Shown here: positions 1-5,053 of the stretch, piece after piece
Layout of the letters: every line of letters starts with the position of its first letter
Position numbering within the stretch: position 1 is the first letter of the stretch
Source: Candidatus Pygmaiobacter gallistercoris
GTDB taxonomy: Bacteria > Bacillota > Clostridia > Oscillospirales > Ruminococcaceae
NCBI GenBank assembly: GCA_019113125.1
Contig: DXIA01000070.1
Location: 1-6,911, forward strand
Direction of reading: 5' to 3'
DNA: 6,911 bases
Position numbers and translations under genes: made by a program
The notes under the pieces: model-generated
What the model saw: only the letters and a program-made list of their open reading frames with translations
Told to the model about the DNA's origin: nothing
The model's database searches: none

Positions 1-1
1 C

Positions 2-268
2 ATCGAGGGCGGGGCCTGGTGCAACGATCTGCCCTATGCGACGATCCACCGGATCGCATCGGACGAACAGCGCCCCGGCTTTTTCCCCCGGGCGTTCCGT
101 TTCTGTCTTGCACAGTGCGACAACCTGCGGATCGACACCCACGCCGACAACCGCACGATGCAGCACCAGATCGAAAAATGCCATTTTGTCCGCTGCGGCA
201 TCATCTATGTCGAGGACGGCAGCCCCCGGATCGCCTATCAGTACACCAAAAACGGCGATTTCGCTTGA
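2..268 (+). CDS. GNAT family N-acetyltransferase, C-terminal part (partial)
   Basis: Reading frame 2 is open from the window edge to the TGA at 266-268 and gives the last 88 residues of a protein whose start lies outside the window. The fragment has the GNAT C-terminal half: YATIHRIASDEQRPGFFPRA is the strand and loop that in GNAT enzymes contact acetyl-CoA. It is followed by NLRIDTHADNRTMQH and KCHFVRCGIIYVEDGSPR, the usual helix with N..M/MQ and the closing strand that carries the conserved 'GF..CG' type signature. Enzymes of this type transfer an acetyl group from acetyl-CoA to an amine. The acceptor cannot be told from this fragment. The family call is firm. The stop codon sits inside the -35 element of the following tRNA promoter, so the two units are tightly packed. 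Shorter overlapping frames in this stretch do not look like proteins. Confidence 0.88.
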   Translation: MEGGAWCNDLPYATIHRIASDEQRPGFFPRAFRFCLAQCDNLRIDTHADNRTMQHQIEKCHFVRCGIIYVEDGSPRIAYQYTKNGDFA

Positions 269-293
269 CCTGACGTCCAAAAGCTGATATAAT
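265..293 (+). promoter_or_regulatory. Sigma-70 promoter for tRNA-Ser
   Basis: A TTGACC -35 (265-270) and a perfect TATAAT -10 (288-293) are separated by 17 nt, the optimal vegetative arrangement. The -35 contains the TGA stop of the acetyltransferase gene. The predicted start of transcription is near 300, at the beginning of a GC-rich hairpin leading into the tRNA. Confidence 0.85.
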
Positions 294-300
294 GGATAAG

Positions 301-321
301 CGCCGCCGGAGACCGGCGGCG
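301..321 (+). other. Perfect GC hairpin in the tRNA-Ser leader
   Basis: CGCCGCCGG (301-309) and CCGGCGGCG (313-321) form a 9-bp perfect stem with an AGA loop. It lies just after the predicted transcription start and 7 nt before the mature tRNA 5' end. There is no T tract, so it is not a normal intrinsic terminator. It would sit in the RNase P-removed leader. It could also act as a weak end for the upstream gene. Confidence 0.6.
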
Positions 322-328
322 CAGAGCT

Positions 329-417
329 GGAGCGGTATCGAAGTGGTCATAACGGGACTGACTCGAAATCAGTTGTACCGCAAGGTACCGTGGGTTCGAA
401 TCCCACCCGCTCCGCCA
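329..417 (+). tRNA. tRNA-Ser (anticodon CGA)
   Basis: This is a class II tRNA. The acceptor stem GGAGCGG (329-335) pairs with CCGCTCC (407-413), followed by discriminator G414 and an encoded CCA (415-417). The anticodon stem ACTGA/TCAGT (357-361/369-373) closes a 7-nt loop CTCGAAA with anticodon CGA at 364-366, which reads UCG serine codons. The long variable arm is GTACC-GCAA-GGTAC (375-388), and the T arm is GTGGG-TTCGAAT-CCCAC (390-406). The long variable arm and CGA anticodon both indicate serine. The gene has its own strong promoter and a terminator just downstream, so it is a single-gene transcription unit. Confidence 0.97.
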
Positions 418-421
418 GATG

Positions 422-455
422 AAAAACGACAGGCAGCGTTGCCTGTCGTTTTTTT
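422..455 (+). terminator. Intrinsic terminator of tRNA-Ser
   Basis: AACGACAGGCA (425-435) and TGCCTGTCGTT (440-450) form a perfect 11-bp stem with a GCGT loop, followed by a run of T. It begins a few bases after the encoded CCA of the tRNA. Confidence 0.92.
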
Positions 456-531
456 GTAGTTTTCCCTTCATTTTTTCCCACCGCCGGTCGATAAAAAGAA
501 AGAGGAAAAAAATTGATTTGGAGGAATCAAA

Positions 532-700
532 ATGGCAAAATTTCAGTTGGCACAGAGGGAACAGCTGATCGGCAACGGGATGATGGCCTACGAGGTCCGA
601 AAGTTCCCCGCCCGGCGCACCCGCGGCAACCTCTTCCGGCTTTTCCGCCAAAAAGCTGCAGGGCTGGCTCGATCATGTCGGAGTGCAGCGGCTCGACTGA
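532..700 (+). pseudogene. Small unrecognised gene, probably frameshifted
   Basis: The ATG at 532 has a strong GGAGG (520-524) 7 nt upstream and reads MAKFQLAQREQLIGNGMMAY, then EVRKFPARRTRGNLFRLFR. Past about 648 the frame continues as poor sequence and runs, antisense, into the next gene. The +1 frame from about 650 instead reads KKLQGWLDHVGVQRLD and stops cleanly at TGA 698-700, directly before a terminator. Joining the two halves gives one compact protein of about 55 residues: basic, with no membrane segment and no motif I can name. The shift falls at the C-C-AAAAA run (648-654), a typical place for a one-base insertion or a sequencing error. I do not recognise the family, and the two-part reading is inferred from the quality of the two frames. 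The RBS suggests that the gene was, or is, translated. Confidence 0.5.
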
Positions 701-710
701 ATGATACAAC

Positions 711-757
711 AAAAAAATGCAGCGATTCCGAATTCATTTCAGAATCACTGCATTTTT
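711..757. terminator. Bidirectional terminator between convergent units
   Basis: AATGCAG..GATTC on the left pairs with GAATC..CTGCATT on the right, flanked by seven A on the left and six T on the right, so it can terminate in both directions. The single internal non-pair is C-A on the plus-strand RNA but a G-U wobble on the minus-strand RNA, so it should work best for the GtrA transcript. Its outer T tract overlaps the GtrA stop codon. Confidence 0.85.
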
Positions 758-1179
758 TAATTCTTAAAGGCCCACAGCCGCTGACCAATGTAGTTCATCC
801 CGGTGAAGATGACCTGGGCGACCAGCATCGCGATTCGGGTGACCCACTCGGGCGAGAGGGGCAGCGCGAGGGCGCGGGCGGCAAACGGGACCAGCAGGTC
901 GGAGACCCCGAAACTGATCAGATAGCAGACCGCGATGACCACCGCAAATCGCACCGCACTCTGGAGCAGCGGGGCGGTGCTGTGGAAGGAGTATCTGCGG
1001 TTGAACAGAAAGCTCAGCACGCTGCAGAGGGTGAACATCAGTGCGGTCGACCCCCAGTAGCCGAGGGCGGAAAGCAGCAGCTGGCTGCCGATCATCGAGA
1101 CGAGGGTGTTCGCCGCCCCGATGATCAGAAAGAACAGCAGGCTGCGATCGAAAAAGAAGGCGAACAGTTTTTTGATCAT
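757..1179 (-). CDS. GtrA family membrane protein
   Basis: The protein has 140 residues, the usual GtrA length, and four predicted membrane helices (about 13-36, 42-60, 75-97 and 112-131). Family features visible are NRRYSF at 60-65 after helix 2 and NYIGQRLWAF at 129-138 after helix 4, the paired 'N-R/K-x-x-x-F' ends typical of GtrA. GtrA-like proteins are thought to move or position undecaprenyl-linked sugars for cell-surface polysaccharide glycosylation. Here no glycosyltransferase lies beside it, so its substrate is open. Its ATG overlaps the stop of the upstream cyclophilin gene (ATGA, 1176-1179), which implies translational coupling as the last gene of a leftward operon. The terminator overlaps its stop codon. 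The family call is strong and the role is inferred. Confidence 0.88.
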   Translation of the reverse strand: MIKKLFAFFFDRSLLFFLIIGAANTLVSMIGSQLLLSALGYWGSTALMFTLCSVLSFLFNRRYSFHSTAPLLQSAVRFAVVIAVCYLISFGVSDLLVPFAARALALPLSPEWVTRIAMLVAQVIFTGMNYIGQRLWAFKN

Positions 1180-1652
1180 TCGTCCACGACCCGCACCGAC
1201 TTCATCACCTGCGGCTTGAGGGGTTTATCCGACCAGTCGGTCGGGGTGCCGGCGATCTCGTCGACGACCTCCATCCCCTCGACCACCCGGCCGAAGGCGG
1301 CGTAGTCCCCATCGAGGTGGGGCGCGTCGGCGTGCATGATGAAGAACTGGCTGCCGGCCGAGTTCGGGCTTGCCGCCCGGGCCATCGAGATGACCCCGCG
1401 CTTGTGCAGCAGCGGATTCTTGTGCCCGTTCGAGGCAAACTCGCCGACAATCGTCCAGCCCGGGCCACCGGTTCCGGTGCCGAGCGGGCAGCCGCCCTGG
1501 ATCATAAAGCCGGGGATGACCCGGTGAAAGGTGAGACCGTCATAAAAGCCGTCCCGAACCAGCCGCAGAAAGTTCTCGACCGTCTTCGGAGCCGCGGTAG
1601 GATCGAGCTCGAGCTTGATCTCGCCGCCGTTTTCCATCGTGATGACTACCAT
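1176..1652 (-). CDS. Cyclophilin-type peptidyl-prolyl cis-trans isomerase
   Basis: This is a 158-residue single-domain cyclophilin that catalyses proline cis-trans isomerisation in protein folding. Hallmarks are FHRVIPGFMIQGG at 42-54 (catalytic Arg44, Phe49 and Gln52), SMARAASPNSAGSQFFI at 89-105 and YAAFGRVVEGMEVVD at 117-131. There is no signal peptide, so it is most likely cytoplasmic. I chose ATG 1652: GAGGA (1666-1662) lies 9 nt upstream of it. The in-frame TTG at 1661, which would add MTD, is directly against that GAGGA and is unlikely. It sits 24 bp downstream of the flavin reductase gene and overlaps the GtrA gene by 4 nt, so all three are probably co-transcribed. Catalytic residues look intact. 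Confidence 0.95.
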   Translation of the reverse strand: MVVITMENGGEIKLELDPTAAPKTVENFLRLVRDGFYDGLTFHRVIPGFMIQGGCPLGTGTGGPGWTIVGEFASNGHKNPLLHKRGVISMARAASPNSAGSQFFIMHADAPHLDGDYAAFGRVVEGMEVVDEIAGTPTDWSDKPLKPQVMKSVRVVDE

Positions 1653-1676
1653 ATCCGTCAATCCTCATTTCGTTTT

Positions 1677-2186
1677 TTATTCCTGCCGCTCCAGCACCCG
1701 CAGCACCTCGCCGACATACAGCCGGTGATAGTCCCGCTCGGGGTAGCTGGCGCGGTCGGTCGCCGTGTCGACAAAACAATCCTGCCGCAGATCCTGCCGG
1801 TAGAGCTTGCGGCAGACCAGTACCAGCCGCGCCTCCTCGAAATAGGGCAGCCCGTCTGAGAAGGCGAGGGTCAGCCCTGCCTTTGCGATCTTGTCCTCAT
1901 TCCGGCCGCTGGCGGTGCCGAGGTAGGCCATCTGCTTTTTCCACCCAGCGTCGAAAAAGCTGAGGGTGTAGCCCGGCTGCGCCTCGACAAACTGGTAGGT
2001 GTACCGCTGGGGGCGCACAAAGATAAAGGAGACCGGTTTGTTCCAGACTACCCCGAGCCCGCCCCAGTCGGCGGTCATCGTGTTGCACTTCTTCTCGTCC
2101 CCGGCGGTGATCAGCATCCACTCGTCCCCGATCATCGAAAACGGGTTGCCGGCCATCTCCTCAGGCCGGCGGGTCACAAATGCCAT
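1677..2186 (-). CDS. Flavin reductase family protein (FMN-binding)
   Basis: The protein has 169 residues. The segment at 33-66 (CNTMTADWGG, then VVWNKPVSFIFVRPQRYTYQ) is the FMN-binding core of the flavin reductase-like split-barrel fold: N-T-M-T for the phosphate and isoalloxazine, and VRPQRYTY for the pocket. It is followed by YTLSFFD and KIAKAGLT, which match the family order. Such proteins bind FMN and either reduce free flavin with NAD(P)H or serve as small flavoproteins. The electron donor and partner cannot be told here. The start is ATG 2186, with AGGGGGAG (2200-2193) 6 nt upstream. The frame stays open further upstream, but that part is antisense-like and has no good start. A TATAAT at 2232-2227 suggests its own promoter, with possible read-through from the amidase. 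The cytoplasmic location is inferred from the lack of a signal peptide. Confidence 0.9.
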   Translation of the reverse strand: MAFVTRRPEEMAGNPFSMIGDEWMLITAGDEKKCNTMTADWGGLGVVWNKPVSFIFVRPQRYTYQFVEAQPGYTLSFFDAGWKKQMAYLGTASGRNEDKIAKAGLTLAFSDGLPYFEEARLVLVCRKLYRQDLRQDCFVDTATDRASYPERDYHRLYVGEVLRVLERQE

Positions 2187-2226
2187 CGGCAGCTCCCCCT
2201 GTCCTGTGTTGGATTTTGCATCCCTT

Positions 2227-2232
2227 ATTATA
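2227..2232 (-). promoter_or_regulatory. Possible -10 for the flavin reductase gene
   Basis: A perfect TATAAT lies on the minus strand 41 nt upstream of the flavin reductase ATG, in the 77-bp gap after the amidase stop. No convincing -35 is seen 16-18 nt upstream (TTCTCT at best), so the strength of this promoter is uncertain. Confidence 0.5.
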
Positions 2233-2263
2233 CACGATGCCGGCCGGAAAGAGAAGAGGGGGG

Positions 2264-3004
2264 TCACAGCTGCGGGGTGGTCGAAAAGTAGCGGCAGATC
2301 GCCCGGTAGTAGGCTTCGGCTGCCCGCGCGCAGCCCTCCTCCCCGGCAAAGGCGGCAACGTCCTCGGCACTGGTGAGAAAGCACTGCTCGGCGAGGACGG
2401 CGGGGCAGTCCGCCTGCTCGAGCACCCCGAAGGTGCTGCCCGCGACCCCGTCGGCGCTGTTGAGGATCCGTTTCTGCCCGTCCGAATCGTAGACGGCATA
2501 CCGTACCCCCTCTTCCCCCCGCAGCAGCGCGCCGGCGTCGGCCATCTCCTCGCCCAGCAGTCGGGCGAACCGCAGACTCGCCGCGTGGGTGTCGCGCCCG
2601 GGCAGCTGGGGATAGCACTCAAACCCCCGGGCAGTGGGGTCGGCGGCCGAGTTGCCGTGGATCGAGAGCAGCAGGTCGGCCCCCTTTCGGCTCGCTTTGC
2701 GCCCCCGCTCCCCCGACGATGCCCCCTCCCCGTAATCCCGGCAGAGGATGACGCTGTAATTCTCGTCCGCCCGCAGCAGCGCCTCGAGGCAGCGGACGGT
2801 GGTCTCGGTGAGGTCGGTCTCGGCAATCAGCCCGACCGCGCCGGGGTCGTCCCCGCCGTGCCCGGCGTCGAGGGCGATCCGGTAGCCCCGCGGCCGGGTG
2901 AGCCAGACAAGCAGCCCCGCCGCGAGGACCAGCACCACAGCCGCCGTCCCGGCCCGCAGCCAGAACTGCCGCCGCCCCATCCGTCTTCCGCGCCGTCTTG
3001 TCAT
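2264..3004 (-). CDS. N-acetylmuramoyl-L-alanine amidase (Amidase_3)
   Basis: The protein has 246 residues: a basic start (MTRRRGRRMGRRQ), a hydrophobic segment at about 18-35, then a catalytic domain outside the membrane. Amidase_3 zinc ligands are visible in order: His49 in LDAGHGGDDPGA, Glu62 in LIAETDL, and His116 in LLLSIHGNS. The catalytic Glu206 is in PAVLAEQCFL. These enzymes cut the bond between muramic acid and L-alanine in peptidoglycan, for cell separation, wall turnover or spore processes. No wall-binding repeats are present; the N-terminal segment probably anchors it or serves as a signal. AGGGGG (3020-3015) lies 10 nt before ATG 3004. A second in-frame ATG at 2980 has no RBS. 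It is divergent from the 171-residue membrane protein and upstream of the flavin reductase gene. Which process it serves cannot be told. Confidence 0.93.
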   Translation of the reverse strand: MTRRRGRRMGRRQFWLRAGTAAVVLVLAAGLLVWLTRPRGYRIALDAGHGGDDPGAVGLIAETDLTETTVRCLEALLRADENYSVILCRDYGEGASSGERGRKASRKGADLLLSIHGNSAADPTARGFECYPQLPGRDTHAASLRFARLLGEEMADAGALLRGEEGVRYAVYDSDGQKRILNSADGVAGSTFGVLEQADCPAVLAEQCFLTSAEDVAAFAGEEGCARAAEAYYRAICRYFSTTPQL

Positions 3005-3039
3005 CCGCCCGTTTCCCCCTTTTTTCGACCTTGGGTTTT

Positions 3040-3048
3040 ATTGTACCA
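3040..3048 (-). promoter_or_regulatory. Extended -10 promoter of the amidase gene
   Basis: The minus strand reads TGGTACAAT (3048-3040), a TGn-extended -10, about 36 nt upstream of the amidase ATG. The -35 region has no good match, which extended -10 promoters tolerate. It faces away from an almost identical element at 3124-3132. Confidence 0.65.
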
Positions 3049-3123
3049 CCAAACTCTGAACAATGCTTTAAATTTCTCTTAGTTTTTGGTCCGCTGCGGG
3101 CGGTTTTCTTTTTTTCGCCGCCG

Positions 3124-3132
3124 TGGTACAAT
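3124..3132 (+). promoter_or_regulatory. Extended -10 promoter of the membrane protein gene
   Basis: TGGTACAAT (3124-3132) has the TGn extension and lies 22 nt before ATG 3155, so the leader would be very short, about 16 nt. The -35 region is a T-rich stretch without a clear TTGACA. Confidence 0.65.
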
Positions 3133-3154
3133 AGCGAAAAAGGGGGATTGCGGA

Positions 3155-3670
3155 ATGTCGGGTATGGTGATCGGATTATTTGTGGCCTGTATGGGCTTTG
3201 CCGTGGTGGCGTCGGTGCTCCGCCGCCCAAAGCCGGAGCCGGGCGAGCTGATGCGGCTGCGGGAGAGCGTTGCGCTGGCGGTGATCGGGGTGGTGGTGCC
3301 GGTCTTCTGTCTCGCGGCGGGACTCTGGCTGGTCAACCGCGGGGGGACCCAGGCGACCGAGCTCTTTCTCTTTGTCTCGGCCGGGATGCTGCTGGGCTGC
3401 GTCTCGCTGCTCTGGTACTTCGTGCGCTGCACTATCGTCACCGACGAGCGGGTGATCGCAGTCGGCCCGCTCGGCGGCCGCATCACGCTGCGCTGGATCG
3501 AAATCGCACGGCTCAAGCTCGAGAACGGGCGGCTGGTGCTGCTCGACTTTTCCGGCCGGCAGTGCGCCGTCGCGGGCAGCAAAAAACAGATGGCGGCGTT
3601 TGCCGCCATCGCGAAAAAGCATCTGCGGCCCGAGCTCAGAGAGAGCATCGGACAGCTGATCGGCGGCTGA
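3155..3670 (+). CDS. Unrecognised membrane protein with a C-terminal PH-like domain
   Basis: I chose ATG 3155, preceded at 8 nt by AGGGGG. An upstream in-frame ATG at 3086 lies before the promoter and is rejected. The 171-residue product has three predicted membrane helices: about 4-20, 40-61 and 68-90. They are followed by a soluble domain beginning RCTIVTDERVIAVGPLGGRI and continuing TLRWIEIARLKLENGRLVLLDFSG. This pattern, a strand pair, a W-I-E-I-A turn and repeated short strands, resembles bacterial PH-like domains attached to membrane segments, as in many Firmicute proteins of unknown role. The C-terminal helix (about 146-168) is amphipathic and basic. I cannot name a function. It stands alone, with its own promoter and a terminator 30 bp after the stop. 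Confidence 0.75.
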   Translation: MSGMVIGLFVACMGFAVVASVLRRPKPEPGELMRLRESVALAVIGVVVPVFCLAAGLWLVNRGGTQATELFLFVSAGMLLGCVSLLWYFVRCTIVTDERVIAVGPLGGRITLRWIEIARLKLENGRLVLLDFSGRQCAVAGSKKQMAAFAAIAKKHLRPELRESIGQLIGG

Positions 3671-3690
3671 TCCTTTTCTGCCACAACACG

Positions 3691-3733
3691 AAAAAATCCC
3701 GGATGGAGCATCCACTCCATCCGGGATTTTTCT
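3691..3733. terminator. Bidirectional intrinsic terminator
   Basis: The stem AATCCCGGATGGAG (3695-3708) pairs with CTCCATCCGGGATT (3715-3728) around a CATCCA loop. It is flanked by A on the left and T on the right, so it has a T tract in both directions. It ends the membrane-protein gene on the plus strand and, 119 bp past its stop, the DUF3169-like gene on the minus strand. Confidence 0.92.
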
Positions 3734-3796
3734 TTGTTCTCGCTCTGCTTTGGCGAAAAAAACATCCGCCCTTCAGAAGGTGCAATCTTGCTTTGG

Positions 3797-3841
3797 GAAA
3801 ACGTAATTTTCCTCCGGAAAACGTAATTTTCCTCCGGAAAA
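3797..3841. repeat. 20-bp tandem repeat, 2.25 copies, each self-complementary
   Basis: GAAAACGTAATTTTCCTCCG occurs at 3797-3816 and again without change at 3817-3836, followed by GAAAA. Each unit holds GGAAAA-CGTAA-TTTTCC, so it can fold into a small hairpin. It lies in the convergent spacer just past the DUF3169-like stop codon. It does not resemble a normal terminator, since the stems are AT-rich and no T tract follows. The rest of 3734-3848 shows nothing I can name. Confidence 0.8.
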
Positions 3842-3848
3842 TTAGGGG

Positions 3849-4637
3849 TTATTCTGCGTGTTTGGGTTTCCGGCCGAGTTTCAGCGCAGCGCGCTGGTAG
3901 GATAGGGTCTGGACCAGCCAGAGCACCCCGAGCACCAACATCGGTACCGGACCGATCGGGACCACCAGCCCGAGGATGATCAGCACCACAAACAGTACCA
4001 ATAGCGCCCGGCTGACCGCCCGCATCGCGGTGTATCCGCACTGCCAGATCATCTGCCGCTCGGCCTCGTCGCAGCTGTCAAACCACTCCTTCTGGAACTT
4101 GGGATCGAGGACACTGCCCTGCTTTTCTGGATAGAGCACCCGGGTCGCCCGCACCAGCGCCCCCTGCAGCGCGAGGGCGGAGAAGTTGATGGCGAAGAAG
4201 AGGGCGACCACCAGCAGACTGACAAGCCCCCCTGCACCTCCCTGTGCCCAGAGTCCGAAAAAGGTCAGGCTGAGTACCACCTCGGCCGAGACAACGGTCA
4301 TCCCGAGTCCGTACCGGTGGTCGGCCTGCCAGATCCGATCCTCCTGCGCAGCCTGAGCATCCTCATCGGTCGGCTCCTCGTCGAGCCGGGCGGCCGCCGC
4401 CTGCCGCTTGCCGGCAGTGAGCAGCGCCAGCGCCGCGACGGTGCAGACGACGCCGGTCAGCACCATCAGAACAATGCTTGCACCGGGCAGCCAGCCGGCG
4501 AGAGTGTCGAGCAGCGGGACCAATGCCTCGCCCCCCATCCCGACCGCGACACCGACGATCAGCCCCACCAGCATGCTGATCAGCAGAATGCCGACAAACC
4601 GCAGCAGCCGGTGATTTGTTTTATTCTTTTGTTTCAT
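3849..4637 (-). CDS. DUF3169-like six-helix membrane protein
   Basis: The product has 262 residues from ATG 4637, preceded by a GGAGAGG stretch. Six membrane helices are predicted: about 11-34, 52-75, 112-131, 135-157, 207-227 and 229-248. Between helices 2 and 3 lies an acidic cytoplasmic loop (LDEEPTDEDAQAAQEDRIWQ), and between helices 4 and 5 a charged stretch with DPKFQKEWFDSCDEAERQMI. The layout and the immediate HTH partner match what I recall of DUF3169 proteins of Firmicutes, whose function is unknown. The start overlaps the end of the HTH gene by 17 nt (4621-4637), so the pair is translationally coupled and should be made together. A role as a membrane partner or target of that regulator is inference. 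The family name comes from memory of the pattern. Confidence 0.78.
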   Translation of the reverse strand: MKQKNKTNHRLLRFVGILLISMLVGLIVGVAVGMGGEALVPLLDTLAGWLPGASIVLMVLTGVVCTVAALALLTAGKRQAAAARLDEEPTDEDAQAAQEDRIWQADHRYGLGMTVVSAEVVLSLTFFGLWAQGGAGGLVSLLVVALFFAINFSALALQGALVRATRVLYPEKQGSVLDPKFQKEWFDSCDEAERQMIWQCGYTAMRAVSRALLVLFVVLIILGLVVPIGPVPMLVLGVLWLVQTLSYQRAALKLGRKPKHAE

Positions 4638-4845
4638 TTCCGTCCTCTCCTTCCAGAAAGAAAATCTCCTCGAGCGGCAGATCAAAGACCCGCGCGATCC
4701 GCAGCGCCAGCAGCACCGACGGGTGGTAATCCCCCCGCTCGATCAGACTGATGGTCTGCCGGGACGCCCCGACCAGCTGCCCCAGCTGCTGCTGGTTCAG
4801 CCCGAGCCGCGCGCGCTGCTCCCGCAGCCGGTTGCCAAGCGGCAT
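4621..4845 (-). CDS. Small HTH (XRE/YozG-like) transcriptional regulator
   Basis: The protein has 74 residues and is essentially just a DNA-binding domain. After LGNRLREQRARLGLNQQQLG come the helix-turn-helix segment QLGQLVGASRQTISLIERGD (about 20-39) and the closing helices SVLLALRIARVFDLPLEEIF, the standard XRE/HTH_3 five-helix order. GGAG lies 5 nt before ATG 4845. The frame is open further upstream, but that part covers the promoter and operators and is not coding. With no sensor domain, it is likely a dimeric repressor that works with the overlapping membrane protein, as is common for YozG-like regulators. The two palindromes on its own promoter imply autoregulation. That regulatory link is inferred from position. 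Confidence 0.93.
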   Translation of the reverse strand: MPLGNRLREQRARLGLNQQQLGQLVGASRQTISLIERGDYHPSVLLALRIARVFDLPLEEIFFLEGEDGNETKE

Positions 4846-4882
4846 ATTCTCTCCTTCCTCTCTTTCATAAATTGTTGTCATG

Positions 4883-4902
4883 TTGACAATGATCTTTGTC
4901 AC
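4883..4902. promoter_or_regulatory. Operator 2, second copy over the transcription start
   Basis: TGACAA (4884-4889) and TTGTCA (4896-4901) form a palindrome whose 20-bp minus-strand form, GTGACAAAGATCATTGTCAA, matches operator 1 at 18 of 20 positions. Its centre is 33 bp from the centre of operator 1, about three helical turns, on the same DNA face. A further half-site, TTGTCA, lies at 4875-4880. Confidence 0.78.
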
Positions 4903-4906
4903 ACTT

Positions 4907-4935
4907 AGCATACCATTGACAAGGATCTTTGTCAA
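4907..4935 (-). promoter_or_regulatory. Promoter of the HTH/DUF3169-like operon
   Basis: On the minus strand, a perfect TTGACA -35 (4935-4930) and TATGCT -10 (4912-4907) are 17 nt apart, with a TGG extension before the -10. Transcription should start near 4900, about 55 nt before the HTH ATG. The -35 is one arm of operator 1, so binding there would block RNA polymerase. Confidence 0.85.
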
Positions 4936-4936
4936 T
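4915..4936. promoter_or_regulatory. Operator 1, perfect-arm palindrome over the -35
   Basis: ATTGACAA (4915-4922) and TTGTCAAT (4929-4936) are perfect inverted arms around GGATCT. On the minus strand the core reads TTGACAAAGATCCTTGTCAA. It overlaps the -35 of the HTH operon. The likely ligand is the HTH protein encoded downstream (inference). Confidence 0.8.
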
Positions 4937-4947
4937 ACCAAAAAGAA

Positions 4948-5035
4948 AAAAAGGCGATGACCAAAGATGTAGCAGAATAAGAAACGCAACTTCCTTTCGG
5001 AAGTTTGGTTCCGCCGTACCTTTCGTCATCGCCTT
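4948..5035 (-). terminator. Large branched terminator-like structured RNA
   Basis: On the minus strand AAGGCGATGAC (5035-5025) pairs perfectly with GTCATCGCCTT (4961-4951), and after one mismatch four more pairs (AAAG/CTTT) extend the stem. Inside lies AACTTCC-GAAA-GGAAGTT (5005-4988), a 7-bp hairpin capped by a GNRA tetraloop. The 3' arm runs straight into eight T, so the whole is a terminator-like fold of about 85 nt following the ribbon-helix-helix gene. It is much larger than an ordinary terminator and could be a small RNA or a processed 3' UTR. The plus strand lacks a good T tract. Confidence 0.6.
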
Positions 5036-5053
5036 GTTATTTTGGTGTTCTAT

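Noticed and set aside
238..651. Open frame of 137 codons on the minus strand, including RSGWDSNPR
   Set aside because: It is antisense to the tRNA-Ser and its terminator. The GWDSNPR string is the classic false peptide from the T arm of tRNA genes. There is no RBS or family likeness.
700..1305. Continuation of the 532 frame to 257 codons
   Set aside because: Beyond 700 it passes through a bidirectional terminator and runs antisense to the GtrA and cyclophilin genes. The composition (Gln, Asp, Arg, His) is that of a shadow frame.
2180..3230. Long open frames on both strands over the amidase gene
   Set aside because: High GC leaves antisense and shifted frames open. They are Pro/Arg/Gly-rich and have no RBS, while the amidase frame carries all zinc ligands.
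4846..4989. N-terminal extension of the HTH regulator (start at 4989)
   Set aside because: It would cover the operators and promoter of the gene. ATG 4845 has a good RBS and begins where the family begins.
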